In this document: positions 1-5,087 of the stretch, piece after piece
Layout: each line of letters starts with the position of its first letter
How positions within the stretch are numbered: the stretch's first letter is position 1
Assembly: GCA_946479225.1 (NCBI GenBank)
Contig: CAMLFI010000227.1
Location: 1-5,223, forward strand
Length of the DNA: 5,223 bases
Source of the DNA: an uncultured Mucilaginibacter sp.
GTDB taxonomy: Bacteria > Bacteroidota > Bacteroidia > Sphingobacteriales > Sphingobacteriaceae
Direction of reading: 5' to 3'
Translations under genes and position numbers: made by a program
The notes under the pieces: model-generated
Told to the model about the DNA's origin: nothing
Database searches by the model: none
What the model saw: only the letters and a program-made list of their open reading frames with translations

Positions 1-35
1 AATTAAGTAATAAATATCATAATCTTATTAATGTC

Positions 36-83
36 AAAAAATAGATTTAGTTGCCAAATCGCCTCTGATAGATAGCGGCAACT
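36..83 (-). terminator. Possible weak terminator after the minus-strand gene pair
   Basis: Read on the minus strand, a 7-bp inverted repeat (AGTTGCC at 77-83, GGCAACT at 49-55) encloses a 21-nt loop. It is followed, after a short A-rich spacer, by a run of six T (36-41 on the plus strand read as A). This resembles an intrinsic terminator for the two minus-strand genes, but the loop is long and the T run begins about 7 nt after the stem. It shares four bases (80-83) with the stronger hairpin at 80-113, so the two could not fully form together. Confidence 0.3.
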
Positions 84-113
84 CATTAGCTAATACAATT
101 TAGCTAATGAGTT
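80..113 (-). repeat. Perfect 14-bp hairpin covering the stop codon of the ICL/PEPM-family gene
   Basis: AACTCATTAGCTAA at 80-93 is exactly complementary to TTAGCTAATGAGTT at 100-113, with a 6-nt loop at 94-99. On the minus strand the first arm encodes residues near the C-terminus (part of NSLAK) and the second arm contains the TAG stop at 90-92 and the bases after it. No T tract follows directly, so it is not a classical intrinsic terminator by itself. It may protect the 3' end of the mRNA or work with the weaker stem at 49-83. Confidence 0.6.
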
Positions 114-833
114 ATCCTCCTTAATAGCGGTAATCAATTCATTGATCTTTCTATAACCGGCATTATACAATATACCTGCCATGCTTATCCGCTTAACGCC
201 ACAATCAGCTAACAATTGAACATCCGAAATAGCGGATACCCCCACCACATTTACCGGAAGATCAACCGCCGATACAATTTCTTTTATCAAGCTTGTATCG
301 CTTATCCCGGTTACAAACAGACCATCTGCTCCCGCATCTTTATACAACTTTGCCCGGGCAATTACCGTTTCCTTAGGATTCGGCAGCTTTTGCAGGTAAA
401 CATCAGTTCGGGCATTAATAAACAACTGCTGATTTGTGCTTTTCAAGTAGCTGCTAACCGCGTATAATTTCTCTAAATAAATTTCCTGCCCCTGGTTATC
501 CTCCAGGTTAATGCCAACCGCGCCAATGTCAATGATCTTTTGAATGTTACCCGCCAATTCCTGTAGATCATTCGTGTAACCGCGTTCCATATCTACAGAC
601 AATGGAATGTTTATAACCGACTTTATCCGCTTTACAATGTATAACATCTCATCAAACGGGATCTGCTCGCCGTCTTTGTAGCCTAGTGAGTCGGCAATGG
701 CACCGCTTGATGTGGCAATGGCGTCAAACCCTGCTTTTTCAATGATCTGCGCACTTTTGGCATTCCAAGCATTACCGACTACCAAAGGCCGCGGTTGGTG
801 ATGAAGGTTATAAAATATCTGATAGTGATCCAT
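90..833 (-). CDS. Isocitrate lyase / PEP mutase superfamily protein
   Basis: This 247-residue protein belongs to the isocitrate lyase/phosphoenolpyruvate mutase superfamily, cytosolic TIM-barrel enzymes that make or break C-C or C-P bonds next to a carboxylate with Mg2+. Visible marks are NAWNAKSA (21-28), the ATSSGAIADSLGYKDGE segment (40-56), the metal-site motif SVDMERGY (79-86, D81 and E83), GINLEDN (107-113, E111 and D112) and INARTDVYL (139-147, R142). The length of about 250 residues suits the PEP_mutase-type subfamily. The KKCGH cysteine loop of true isocitrate and methylisocitrate lyases is absent, the equivalent region reading LGYKDGEQIP, so lyase activity of those types is unlikely. 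The exact substrate cannot be told. It starts 9 bp after the SRPBCC gene on the same strand, so the two are probably co-transcribed. The ATG at 833 is the natural start; there is no clear Shine-Dalgarno sequence. Confidence 0.9.
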   Translation of the reverse strand: MDHYQIFYNLHHQPRPLVVGNAWNAKSAQIIEKAGFDAIATSSGAIADSLGYKDGEQIPFDEMLYIVKRIKSVINIPLSVDMERGYTNDLQELAGNIQKIIDIGAVGINLEDNQGQEIYLEKLYAVSSYLKSTNQQLFINARTDVYLQKLPNPKETVIARAKLYKDAGADGLFVTGISDTSLIKEIVSAVDLPVNVVGVSAISDVQLLADCGVKRISMAGILYNAGYRKINELITAIKEDNSLAKLY

Positions 834-842
834 AATAAATAC

Positions 843-1286
843 TTATAAAACGGGCTTTTCTACTTCGCCGGTACTGATATAGGTAAACAGGCTTTGCTCA
901 ATAAGCTGGCCCCAGGCCGTAGAGCAGGCATCGTAACATTCTACTTCGGGCTTGATACCCTCATGCGTAAATGTTAATTGGGTCTTATCTCCCTTTTTGC
1001 TGATCTCGAAAATAATTTTTGTGCCGGTCCACTCTTCTTTATCCTCAATAAAATTAAGTTGGCTCTCGGTAACCAGCCATACTACTTTTTTACCGGGTAT
1101 AGATTCAATTACCTGCTGTTTTGAATAGTGCATATCCTCGTACCTGTACGTAAATTCATCGTTAACATCTTTGGTGTTACCCTCAAATTCTCCCGACCAC
1201 CAATTTTGTGGTGTAATAATGGCCTCAAAAACTTCCTGCGGTGTTTGATCTACTGTTATTGTAGTTGTGAAATCTGTTGTTTGCAT
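843..1286 (-). CDS. SRPBCC / AHSA1-like domain protein
   Basis: A 147-residue single-domain protein of the START/Bet v1-like (SRPBCC) superfamily, AHSA1-like group. Members form a helix-grip fold with a deep hydrophobic pocket. The AHSA1 name comes from the eukaryotic Hsp90 co-chaperone Aha1, but that role is not established for bacterial members. Visible marks are the opening TDFTTTITVDQTPQEVFEAI (residues 5-24), the NWWSGEFEG turn (28-36), alternating beta-strand sequence through the middle, and a C-terminal helix (AWGQLIEQSLFTYI). I chose the ATG at 1286 because relatives begin at MxTTDFT. An in-frame ATG at 1310 would add MSYLILTN, which looks like translated leader, though it cannot be excluded because the predicted transcript would contain it. 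It is first in a two-gene unit with the ICL/PEPM-family gene and divergent from the GlxA-type regulator. Confidence 0.85.
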   Translation of the reverse strand: MQTTDFTTTITVDQTPQEVFEAIITPQNWWSGEFEGNTKDVNDEFTYRYEDMHYSKQQVIESIPGKKVVWLVTESQLNFIEDKEEWTGTKIIFEISKKGDKTQLTFTHEGIKPEVECYDACSTAWGQLIEQSLFTYISTGEVEKPVL

Positions 1287-1344
1287 GTTAGTTAATATTA
1301 GGTATGACATTTATTAGAACACTGAATGTGTATTAATTATAACA

Positions 1345-1352
1345 CAAACATA
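1345..1352 (-). promoter_or_regulatory. Bacteroidota -7 box for the minus-strand pair
   Basis: Read on the minus strand this is TATGTTTG, an exact match to TAnnTTTG, the -7 element used by the Bacteroidota housekeeping sigma factor. Transcription would start near 1338-1340, giving a leader of about 52 nt to the ATG at 1286. No convincing TTTG -33 element lies at the expected distance, so the promoter may be weak or need an activator. Confidence 0.5.
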
Positions 1353-1371
1353 AGTGCTAAATAACCACTTA
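1351..1371. promoter_or_regulatory. Inverted repeat in the divergent promoter region, candidate operator
   Basis: TAAGTG at 1351-1356 and CACTTA at 1366-1371 form a perfect 6-bp inverted repeat separated by 9 bp. It lies just upstream of, and touches, the -7 box of the minus-strand promoter, where a -33 element would normally be. It is about 30 bp upstream of the plus-strand promoter elements. A two-fold site here could bind a dimeric regulator, the divergently encoded GlxA-type protein being the obvious candidate. The arms are short, so chance is possible. Confidence 0.35.
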
Positions 1372-1400
1372 GGATAGGTCGAAATAGACATTCTAATGGG

Positions 1401-1431
1401 TTGATTTGGACAAACAAACAGCCTACCTTTA
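1401..1431 (+). promoter_or_regulatory. Promoter of the GlxA-type regulator
   Basis: TACCTTTA at 1424-1431 matches TAnnTTTG at all fixed positions but the last. A TTG at 1401-1403 lies 20 bp upstream, the usual Bacteroidota spacing; TTTG at 1405-1408 is a better word but only 15 bp away. Transcription should start about 5-7 nt after the box, at or next to the ATG at 1437, implying a leaderless or nearly leaderless mRNA. Confidence 0.5.
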
Positions 1432-1436
1432 CTTGC

Positions 1437-2429
1437 ATGAAGCATATTACCATAATTGCACCTTACAGTCAAACCACACTGGGCACAATAGCATGTATTG
1501 CCGGCGCATATGAAATTTTTACCCGCGCTAATGAATACTTTAAGGAAAGCGGGAACAAAGGGACGTTTAAAATTGAAATAGCAGGTATATCTGCTCAAAC
1601 AGATCTGGCGCATGGCCTTTTCTCGGTGAATACCCATGTCCACATTTCGGATATTAGAGAGACAAACCTGATAATTATACCATCGCTAAGCAGCAATTTT
1701 GAAAAAGCCCGGAAGGGAAATGCTGACATTGTGGACTGGATAACCAATCAATATAAAAACGGCAGCGAAGTAGCAACCATGTGCAGCGGCGCTTTTATGC
1801 TGGCCTCAACGGGTTTACTGGATGGTAAAAACTGCTCTACCCATTGGAACTATGCCAATAAATTCAGGACACTATACCCTGACGTAAACCTGCAGCCCGA
1901 TGAGTTGATAACCGACGAAAACGGCATCTACACCAACGGCGGTGCTTACTCTTTTTTAAACCTGGTACTTTACCTGGTAGAGAAATATTACGACCGCAAG
2001 ACAGCTATCTTCTGTTCCAAAATATTCCAGGTGGAAATGGACAGGCAAAGCCAGTCGCCGTTTATAATATTTAAAGGACAGAAGCAGCATAGTGATGAGA
2101 TGGTGAAGGAGGCGCAGGCCTATATTGAAGGTCAGCTAACGGAGAAGATCTCCATTGAGACCCTATCTGCTAAATTCTCTGTAGGAAGAAGGAATTTCGA
2201 CCGCAGGTTTATAAAAGCCACCGGGAACACCCCTATTGAATATATGCAGCGCGTTAAGGTGGAGTCCGCAAAAAAATCATTTGAGACCACCCGCAAATCA
2301 ATTAACGAAATTATGTACGAAGTAGGTTATTCTGATCTGAAAGCGTTCCGCGAAGTGTTTAGAAGGTTTACCGGCGTTTCGCCACTGGTGTATAGGAGCA
2401 AATACAATAAGGATGCGGCGGGTATTTAG
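1437..2429 (+). CDS. GlxA-type transcriptional regulator (DJ-1/PfpI-like domain plus AraC HTH)
   Basis: A 330-residue cytoplasmic DNA-binding regulator of the GlxA subfamily. Residues 1 to about 190 form a DJ-1/PfpI (class I glutamine amidotransferase-like) domain. Its marks are NLIIIPSLSS, the nucleophile-elbow region ATMCSGAFMLASTGLLDG with the cysteine at residue 116, THWNYANKF, and the TNGGAYSFLNLVLYLVEK helix. In such regulators this domain is thought to sense a ligand rather than catalyse. Residues from about 220 to 325 are the double helix-turn-helix AraC domain, with ISIETLSAKFSVGRRNFDRRF and the family signature GYSDLKAFREVFRRFTGVSP. I start at the ATG at 1437 (MKHITIIAP) because the first beta strand begins there; the 12 upstream in-frame codons, from a TTG, overlap the promoter. 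It is divergent from the SRPBCC-ICL/PEPM pair, its likeliest target. The ligand is unknown. Confidence 0.92.
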   Translation: MKHITIIAPYSQTTLGTIACIAGAYEIFTRANEYFKESGNKGTFKIEIAGISAQTDLAHGLFSVNTHVHISDIRETNLIIIPSLSSNFEKARKGNADIVDWITNQYKNGSEVATMCSGAFMLASTGLLDGKNCSTHWNYANKFRTLYPDVNLQPDELITDENGIYTNGGAYSFLNLVLYLVEKYYDRKTAIFCSKIFQVEMDRQSQSPFIIFKGQKQHSDEMVKEAQAYIEGQLTEKISIETLSAKFSVGRRNFDRRFIKATGNTPIEYMQRVKVESAKKSFETTRKSINEIMYEVGYSDLKAFREVFRRFTGVSPLVYRSKYNKDAAGI

Positions 2430-2438
2430 AATAAGCAT

Positions 2439-2469
2439 CCACCATAGCGATGGTTTAAACCGTACGATG
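2439..2469. repeat. Degenerate copy of the short palindromic repeat
   Basis: The stretch CCACCATAGCGATGG then TTTAAACC closely matches the left half and centre of the repeat at 2487-2521 (CCACTATAGCGATGGG then TTTGAAACC), offset by 48 bp. Its right arm has decayed to GTACGATG, so only the central GGTTTAAACC still pairs well. It begins 10 bp after the stop codon of the GlxA-type regulator. Confidence 0.55.
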
Positions 2470-2490
2470 CATATTTAGGATAATTACCAC

Positions 2491-2521
2491 TATAGCGATG
2501 GGTTTGAAACCCATCGCTATA
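2491..2521. repeat. Perfect 15-bp palindromic repeat (REP-like), possible bidirectional terminator
   Basis: TATAGCGATGGGTTT at 2491-2505 and AAACCCATCGCTATA at 2507-2521 are exact complements around a single G at 2506. As RNA it would form a stem of about 13 bp with a small TTTGAAA-type loop. The same word occurs in weaker form at 2439-2469, so this is a repeat family and not just a local structure. From memory, similar words recur between genes in Sphingobacteriaceae genomes; that was not checked here. Its position between the regulator and the next promoter fits a role in ending transcription or stabilising RNA, though no T tract follows. Confidence 0.7.
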
Positions 2522-2542
2522 CAGAAAGCCTGCGGACTAGTT

Positions 2543-2658
2543 GACTCACCCGACTTCGCTGCGCAAGCGCAAAGAGGGGTTATTAATTTAATTTTTCTTG
2601 CCCTCTTTCCGCCGCAGGCGAAGAGAGGGCAGACGAGTGAAACGATATCGGGTGAGTC
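2543..2658. repeat. MITE-like non-coding element with 11-bp terminal inverted repeats
   Basis: GACTCACCCGA at 2543-2553 is the exact reverse complement of TCGGGTGAGTC at 2648-2658, bounding a 116-bp element with no credible gene. Matches continue imperfectly inward (TCG, then a T-rich step). Inside is a strong GC-rich hairpin: CCCTCTTTCCGCC at 2601-2613 pairs with GGCGAAGAGAGGG at 2617-2629 around the loop GCA, with one G-T wobble and one mismatch. A second segment, AAAGAGGG at 2571-2578, can compete for CCCTCTTT at 2601-2608. No transposase is present and no target-site duplication is visible. It resembles small non-autonomous repeats of Bacteroidota, inserted here next to a different repeat family. 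Confidence 0.6.
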
Positions 2659-2685
2659 CATGCCGAATGTTTTTCTCAAACTAAA

Positions 2686-2717
2686 TTTGCGTAGTTAAAT
2701 AACTACATATATATTTG
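2686..2717 (+). promoter_or_regulatory. Promoter of the ArsR-led operon
   Basis: TTTG at 2686-2689 and TATATTTG at 2710-2717 match the Bacteroidota -33 (TTTG) and -7 (TAnnTTTG) elements with a 20-bp spacer, the best promoter in the window. Transcription should begin near 2722-2724, leaving a leader of only about 12 nt before the ATG at 2736. It is overlaid by two operator palindromes. Confidence 0.8.
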
Positions 2718-2732
2718 TAGTCAAATAGCTAC
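2691..2732. promoter_or_regulatory. Tandem palindromic operators, likely bound by the ArsR-family repressor
   Basis: GTAGTTAAATAACTAC at 2691-2706 is a 7-2-7 perfect palindrome. GTAGTCAAATAGCTAC at 2717-2732 has the same length, the same outer GTAG/CTAC arms and the same AAATA core, with two differences. The centres are 26 bp apart, about two and a half helical turns. The first copy fills the spacer between the -33 and -7 boxes; the second begins at the last base of the -7 box, covers the expected start site and ends 3 bp before the ATG. Occupancy of either would block RNA polymerase, as expected for an autoregulated ArsR/SmtB-type repressor. Confidence 0.75.
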
Positions 2733-2735
2733 ATA

Positions 2736-3059
2736 ATGAATTTAAGACGAGACGTATTCCAGGCCATTGCCGACCCTACCCGCAGGGCCATACTATTGCT
2801 GCTCGCGTCGCAATCACTCACGGCAGGTGCTATAGCAGCTAATTTTGATACGGCCCGGCCCACAGTATCCAAGCACTTACAGATCCTTACCGAATGCGAA
2901 TTACTGGCGCAAACCCAAACGGGCCGCGAGGTTCACTATCACATCAACGCCAAAAAAATGAAAGAAGTAGCCGAATTTATTGAGCCGTTCCGCCAGATGT
3001 GGGATGACAGATTCAATAAACTGGAAGCCATTATGAAAAACTATCCGCAGAAAAAATAA
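2736..3059 (+). CDS. ArsR/SmtB-family winged-helix repressor
   Basis: A 107-residue dimeric winged-helix DNA-binding protein of the ArsR/SmtB family. Visible marks are the opening helix with [16 protein letters not shown] (8-23), the helix-turn-helix [20 protein letters not shown] (29-48) with its recognition helix around 40-52, the wing [14 protein letters not shown] (57-70), and a C-terminal helix (about 75-100) probably used for dimerisation. The ELCVCDL metal-binding motif of arsenic, cadmium and zinc sensors is absent; the only cysteine is C54. It therefore probably senses something other than a thiolate-bound metal, like the ArsR proteins that commonly precede SRPBCC genes. It is first of five closely spaced genes, with two palindromes on its own promoter that argue for autorepression. 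The start is fixed by the short leader and the [14 protein letters not shown] opening typical of relatives. Confidence 0.93.
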   Translation: MNLRRDVFQAIADPTRRAILLLLASQSLTAGAIAANFDTARPTVSKHLQILTECELLAQTQTGREVHYHINAKKMKEVAEFIEPFRQMWDDRFNKLEAIMKNYPQKK

Positions 3060-3066
3060 TAACATC

Positions 3067-3531
3067 ATGGAACTGAAAACAAAAGTTGCCGCCGAAGATG
3101 GCAGGCACGACCTTACTATCACCCGGGAATTTGATCTGCCCGTGGCCTTACTGTTTAAAGCTTACACCGAAGCCGAAATTGTAGAGCAATGGATGGGAAC
3201 CAAAGTGCTGAAACTGGAAAACAAAAAGCATGGCAGCTACCGGTTTGAAACCACCGACCCGAAAGGAAATAAATATGGCTTTAACGGCGCGATACATGAG
3301 TTCATTGTCGACAAAAAAATAACCCGAACCTTTGAGTTCGAGAACATGCCCTTTGATGTGCAGCTGGAGTTTCTGGAATTTGAAAAACTGACAGATGATA
3401 CCAGCAAGCTCACCATACACACCGTATACCGTTCTGTAGAACAGCGCAACGCTGTGCTGCAAATGCCATTTAAGCAAGGTATAAATATGGCGCATAACCG
3501 TTTACAGGAGATAGGAGATCAATTAAAATAA
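3067..3531 (+). CDS. SRPBCC / AHSA1-like domain protein, ArsR-linked
   Basis: A 154-residue single-domain SRPBCC (Bet v1-like, AHSA1 group) protein, presumably cytosolic, with a hydrophobic cavity that could hold a small ligand. Family marks are the strand ITREFDLPVALLFKAYTEAE (18-37), VEQWMG (39-44), GSYRFETTDPKGNKYGFNG, the strands ITRTFEFENMPF and LTIHTVYRSVEQRNAVL, and the long C-terminal helix with GINMAHNRLQEIGDQL. It follows the ArsR gene by 7 bp. ArsR followed by an AHSA1-like protein is a common bacterial pairing whose ligand is usually unknown. It differs clearly in sequence from the other SRPBCC protein at 843-1286, so the two are not a recent duplication. No Shine-Dalgarno sequence is evident; the ATG sits in an A-rich context. 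Confidence 0.9.
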   Translation: MELKTKVAAEDGRHDLTITREFDLPVALLFKAYTEAEIVEQWMGTKVLKLENKKHGSYRFETTDPKGNKYGFNGAIHEFIVDKKITRTFEFENMPFDVQLEFLEFEKLTDDTSKLTIHTVYRSVEQRNAVLQMPFKQGINMAHNRLQEIGDQLK

Positions 3532-3537
3532 CATATC

Positions 3538-3915
3538 ATGACTAAGAAAAACAAGATTATCTATTGGATAACAACGCTATGGTTGGCGCTAGGCATGCTG
3601 TCGACAGCTATAGTGCAATTACTTAATGTGAAAGACGAAGCAGACATGATGACTAATTTGGGTTATCCGTTTTATCTACTAACGTTATTGGGTATATGGA
3701 AAATTTTGGGCGTGGTAGCGGTGTTAATTCCTAAATTTGGTTTAGTGAAGGAATGGGCCTACGCTGGTTTCTTCTTCGCCATGTCGGGTGCGGTATATTC
3801 GCATCTGGCAATTGGAGATGCTGCGAGTGCGCTTTTCGGGCCACTTTTATTATTGGTTTTAACTGTATTATCGTGGTATTTCAGACCGGCAGAAAGGCGT
3901 GTTGTTTCGATGTAA
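3538..3915 (+). CDS. DoxX-like family integral membrane protein
   Basis: A 125-residue inner-membrane protein with four predicted helices at about residues 7-29, 44-64, 72-92 and 97-115, and charged ends (KKNK at the N-terminus, RPAERR at the C-terminus). Length, helix count and the sequences YPFYLLTLLGIWKILG and GFFFAMSGAVYSHL fit the DoxX-like family. DoxX relatives are linked to quinone-dependent or thiosulfate/thiol oxidation in some organisms, but this branch has no assigned reaction. It lacks cysteines, so no thiol chemistry can be read directly. It starts 6 bp after the SRPBCC gene and is surely co-transcribed; DoxX-like genes often accompany ArsR and AHSA1-like genes. The charged N-terminus right after the ATG supports this start. 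Confidence 0.88.
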   Translation: MTKKNKIIYWITTLWLALGMLSTAIVQLLNVKDEADMMTNLGYPFYLLTLLGIWKILGVVAVLIPKFGLVKEWAYAGFFFAMSGAVYSHLAIGDAASALFGPLLLLVLTVLSWYFRPAERRVVSM

Positions 3916-3932
3916 TTTATAATTAGCAAGAC

Positions 3933-4511
3933 ATGAATACCAGGGTTGATTTTTATTTTGATAAAGAGGAAAAGTGGCAGCAGGAGATCAGGAAAATGAG
4001 AGGTATAGCACTTTCCTGCGGACTTAATGAAGAATTAAAATGGGGCTGTCCCTGTTATACATTTAACAACAGCAATATTGTTTTAATACACGTTTTTAAA
4101 GAATACTGTGCCTTCCTGTTTTTTAAAGGGGCTTTATTAAAAGACACTGACGGCATCCTTATCCAACAAACTGAAAATGTTCAGGGAGCCCGGCAGGCAA
4201 GATTTACCAATATACAGGAGGTAATTGAGCGCGAAGCCGCATTGAAAGCTTATATTTTTGAAGCTATTGAAGTTGAAAAAGCAGGCTTAAAGGTAACATT
4301 GAAAAAGACGAAAGATTTCCCCGTTGCCGAAGAGTTTCAGACTAAATTAGATGCCGTGCCTGCATTAAAAAAAGCGTTTGAAGTATTGACGCCCAGCAGA
4401 CAAAAAGGCTATCTATTACATTTTTCATCAGCCAAACAATCAAAAACCCGCGAGGCAAGGATTGAAAAAAGTATACCACAGATTATGAACGGAAAGGGTC
4501 TGGACGATTAA
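3933..4511 (+). CDS. YdeI/OmpD-associated family protein (DUF1801 plus OmdA domains)
   Basis: A 192-residue soluble protein with two parts. Residues about 10-120 match DUF1801, a frataxin-like fold, with helix EEKWQQEIRKMRGIALSCGL, the signature ELKWGCPCYTF (34-44) and the strands NIVLIHVFKEYCAFLFFKGALL. Residues about 129-190 match the OmdA (bacteriocin-protection, YdeI or OmpD-associated) domain, with FPVAEEFQTKLDAVPALKKAFEVL, LTPSRQKGYL (152-161) and SAKQSKTREARIEKSIPQI. DUF1801 relatives such as Bacillus YdhG have been linked to iron handling; whether this one binds iron is unknown. C39 and C41 form a CPC pair at the signature position. It lies 17 bp after the DoxX-like gene with no promoter in between, so it belongs to the same operon. 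No signal peptide is seen. Confidence 0.88.
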   Translation: MNTRVDFYFDKEEKWQQEIRKMRGIALSCGLNEELKWGCPCYTFNNSNIVLIHVFKEYCAFLFFKGALLKDTDGILIQQTENVQGARQARFTNIQEVIEREAALKAYIFEAIEVEKAGLKVTLKKTKDFPVAEEFQTKLDAVPALKKAFEVLTPSRQKGYLLHFSSAKQSKTREARIEKSIPQIMNGKGLDD

Positions 4512-4523
4512 AACGAAATCCAA

Positions 4524-5087
4524 ATGAACAACCAAAACAAACTGTCGCCACAGCAAAATGAAGAATTGCTGGGCATACTTAAAACCCGTTTTGAGAATCA
4601 CATGCAGCGGCACAAAGGTATAGCCTGGGCAGCTGTACAAGCAAAATTGGAAGCAAATCCCGAAAAACTTTGGACGCTAAATGAAATGGAATTTACCGGC
4701 GGCGAACCGGATGTAGTGGGTTTTGATGATAAAACGGGCGAGTACATTTTCTACGACTGCTCCGCAGAAAGCCCTAAGGGCCGCCGCAGCATTTGTTACG
4801 ACCGTGCGGCATGGGAAGCCCGGAAAGAGCACAAACCTGAGAATACGGCCCTTGATATGGCTGCGGAAATGGGCGTTGAAATATTGAACGAAGAGCAATA
4901 CCGCCAACTACAAACACTGGGCAGCTTTGACCTGAAAACATCCAGCTGGGTGAAAACGCCCGACAATATCAGGAAACTAGGGGGCGCCATTTTCTGCGAC
5001 AGGAGATATAATACCGTTTTTACCTACCATAACGGAGCGGAATCGTACTACGCGGCAAGGGGTTTTAGGGGGATGTTGCGAGTATAA
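4524..5087 (+). CDS. DUF4256 family protein
   Basis: A 187-residue soluble protein that I recognise as full-length DUF4256, a conserved family of unknown function. Characteristic stretches are LWTLNEMEFTGGEPDVVGF (49-67), EYIFYDCSAESPKGRRSICY (73-92), WEARKEHKPENTALDMAAEMG, SSWVKTPDNIRKLGGAIFCDRRY and the C-terminal HNGAESYYAARGFRGMLRV. There is no signal peptide or membrane segment. The many conserved charged and polar residues (E61, D63, D78, E82, K85, R87, R88) hint at an enzyme or nucleic-acid-binding role, but no activity should be assigned. It starts 12 bp after the YdeI-type gene and is the last gene of the operon. The next gene, 93 bp on, has its own -7 box. The ATG at 4524 is the first in frame after the previous stop; there is no clear Shine-Dalgarno sequence. 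Confidence 0.88.
   Translation: MNNQNKLSPQQNEELLGILKTRFENHMQRHKGIAWAAVQAKLEANPEKLWTLNEMEFTGGEPDVVGFDDKTGEYIFYDCSAESPKGRRSICYDRAAWEARKEHKPENTALDMAAEMGVEILNEEQYRQLQTLGSFDLKTSSWVKTPDNIRKLGGAIFCDRRYNTVFTYHNGAESYYAARGFRGMLRV

Noticed and set aside
1287..1310. A longer N-terminus (MSYLILTN) for the minus-strand SRPBCC protein.
   Set aside because: Family members begin at the equivalent of MQTTDFT and the extra residues look like translated leader. It is not fully excluded, because the predicted transcript would include it.
1401..1436. An upstream in-frame extension of the GlxA-type regulator beginning at a TTG (MIWTNKQPTFTC).
   Set aside because: It overlaps the promoter boxes, uses a rare start codon and precedes the first beta strand of the DJ-1-like domain, which starts cleanly at the ATG at 1437.
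1314..1643. A 109-codon minus-strand open frame overlapping the regulator.
   Set aside because: Its residues show no domain, it lies opposite a strong GlxA-type coding sequence and across both divergent promoters, so it is a shadow frame.
2439..2521. A short CRISPR-like array.
   Set aside because: There are only two unequal copies, one degenerate, with no regular spacers and no cas gene; they are palindromic repeats.
2455..2698. Open frames on both strands in the gap between the regulator and the ArsR gene.
   Set aside because: They run through palindromes and the MITE-like element, and their translations (for example GLKPIAIQKACGLVDSPDF) are the type repeatedly produced by reading such repeats, not proteins.
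2736..3059. Metal (arsenic, zinc or cadmium) sensing by the ArsR-family protein.
   Set aside because: The ELCVCDL metal motif is absent, there is only one cysteine, and no metal transporter or arsenate reductase gene is nearby.
843..3531. The two SRPBCC genes as a recent duplication.
   Set aside because: They share only the fold-level pattern; their sequences and lengths differ widely and they belong to different transcription units.
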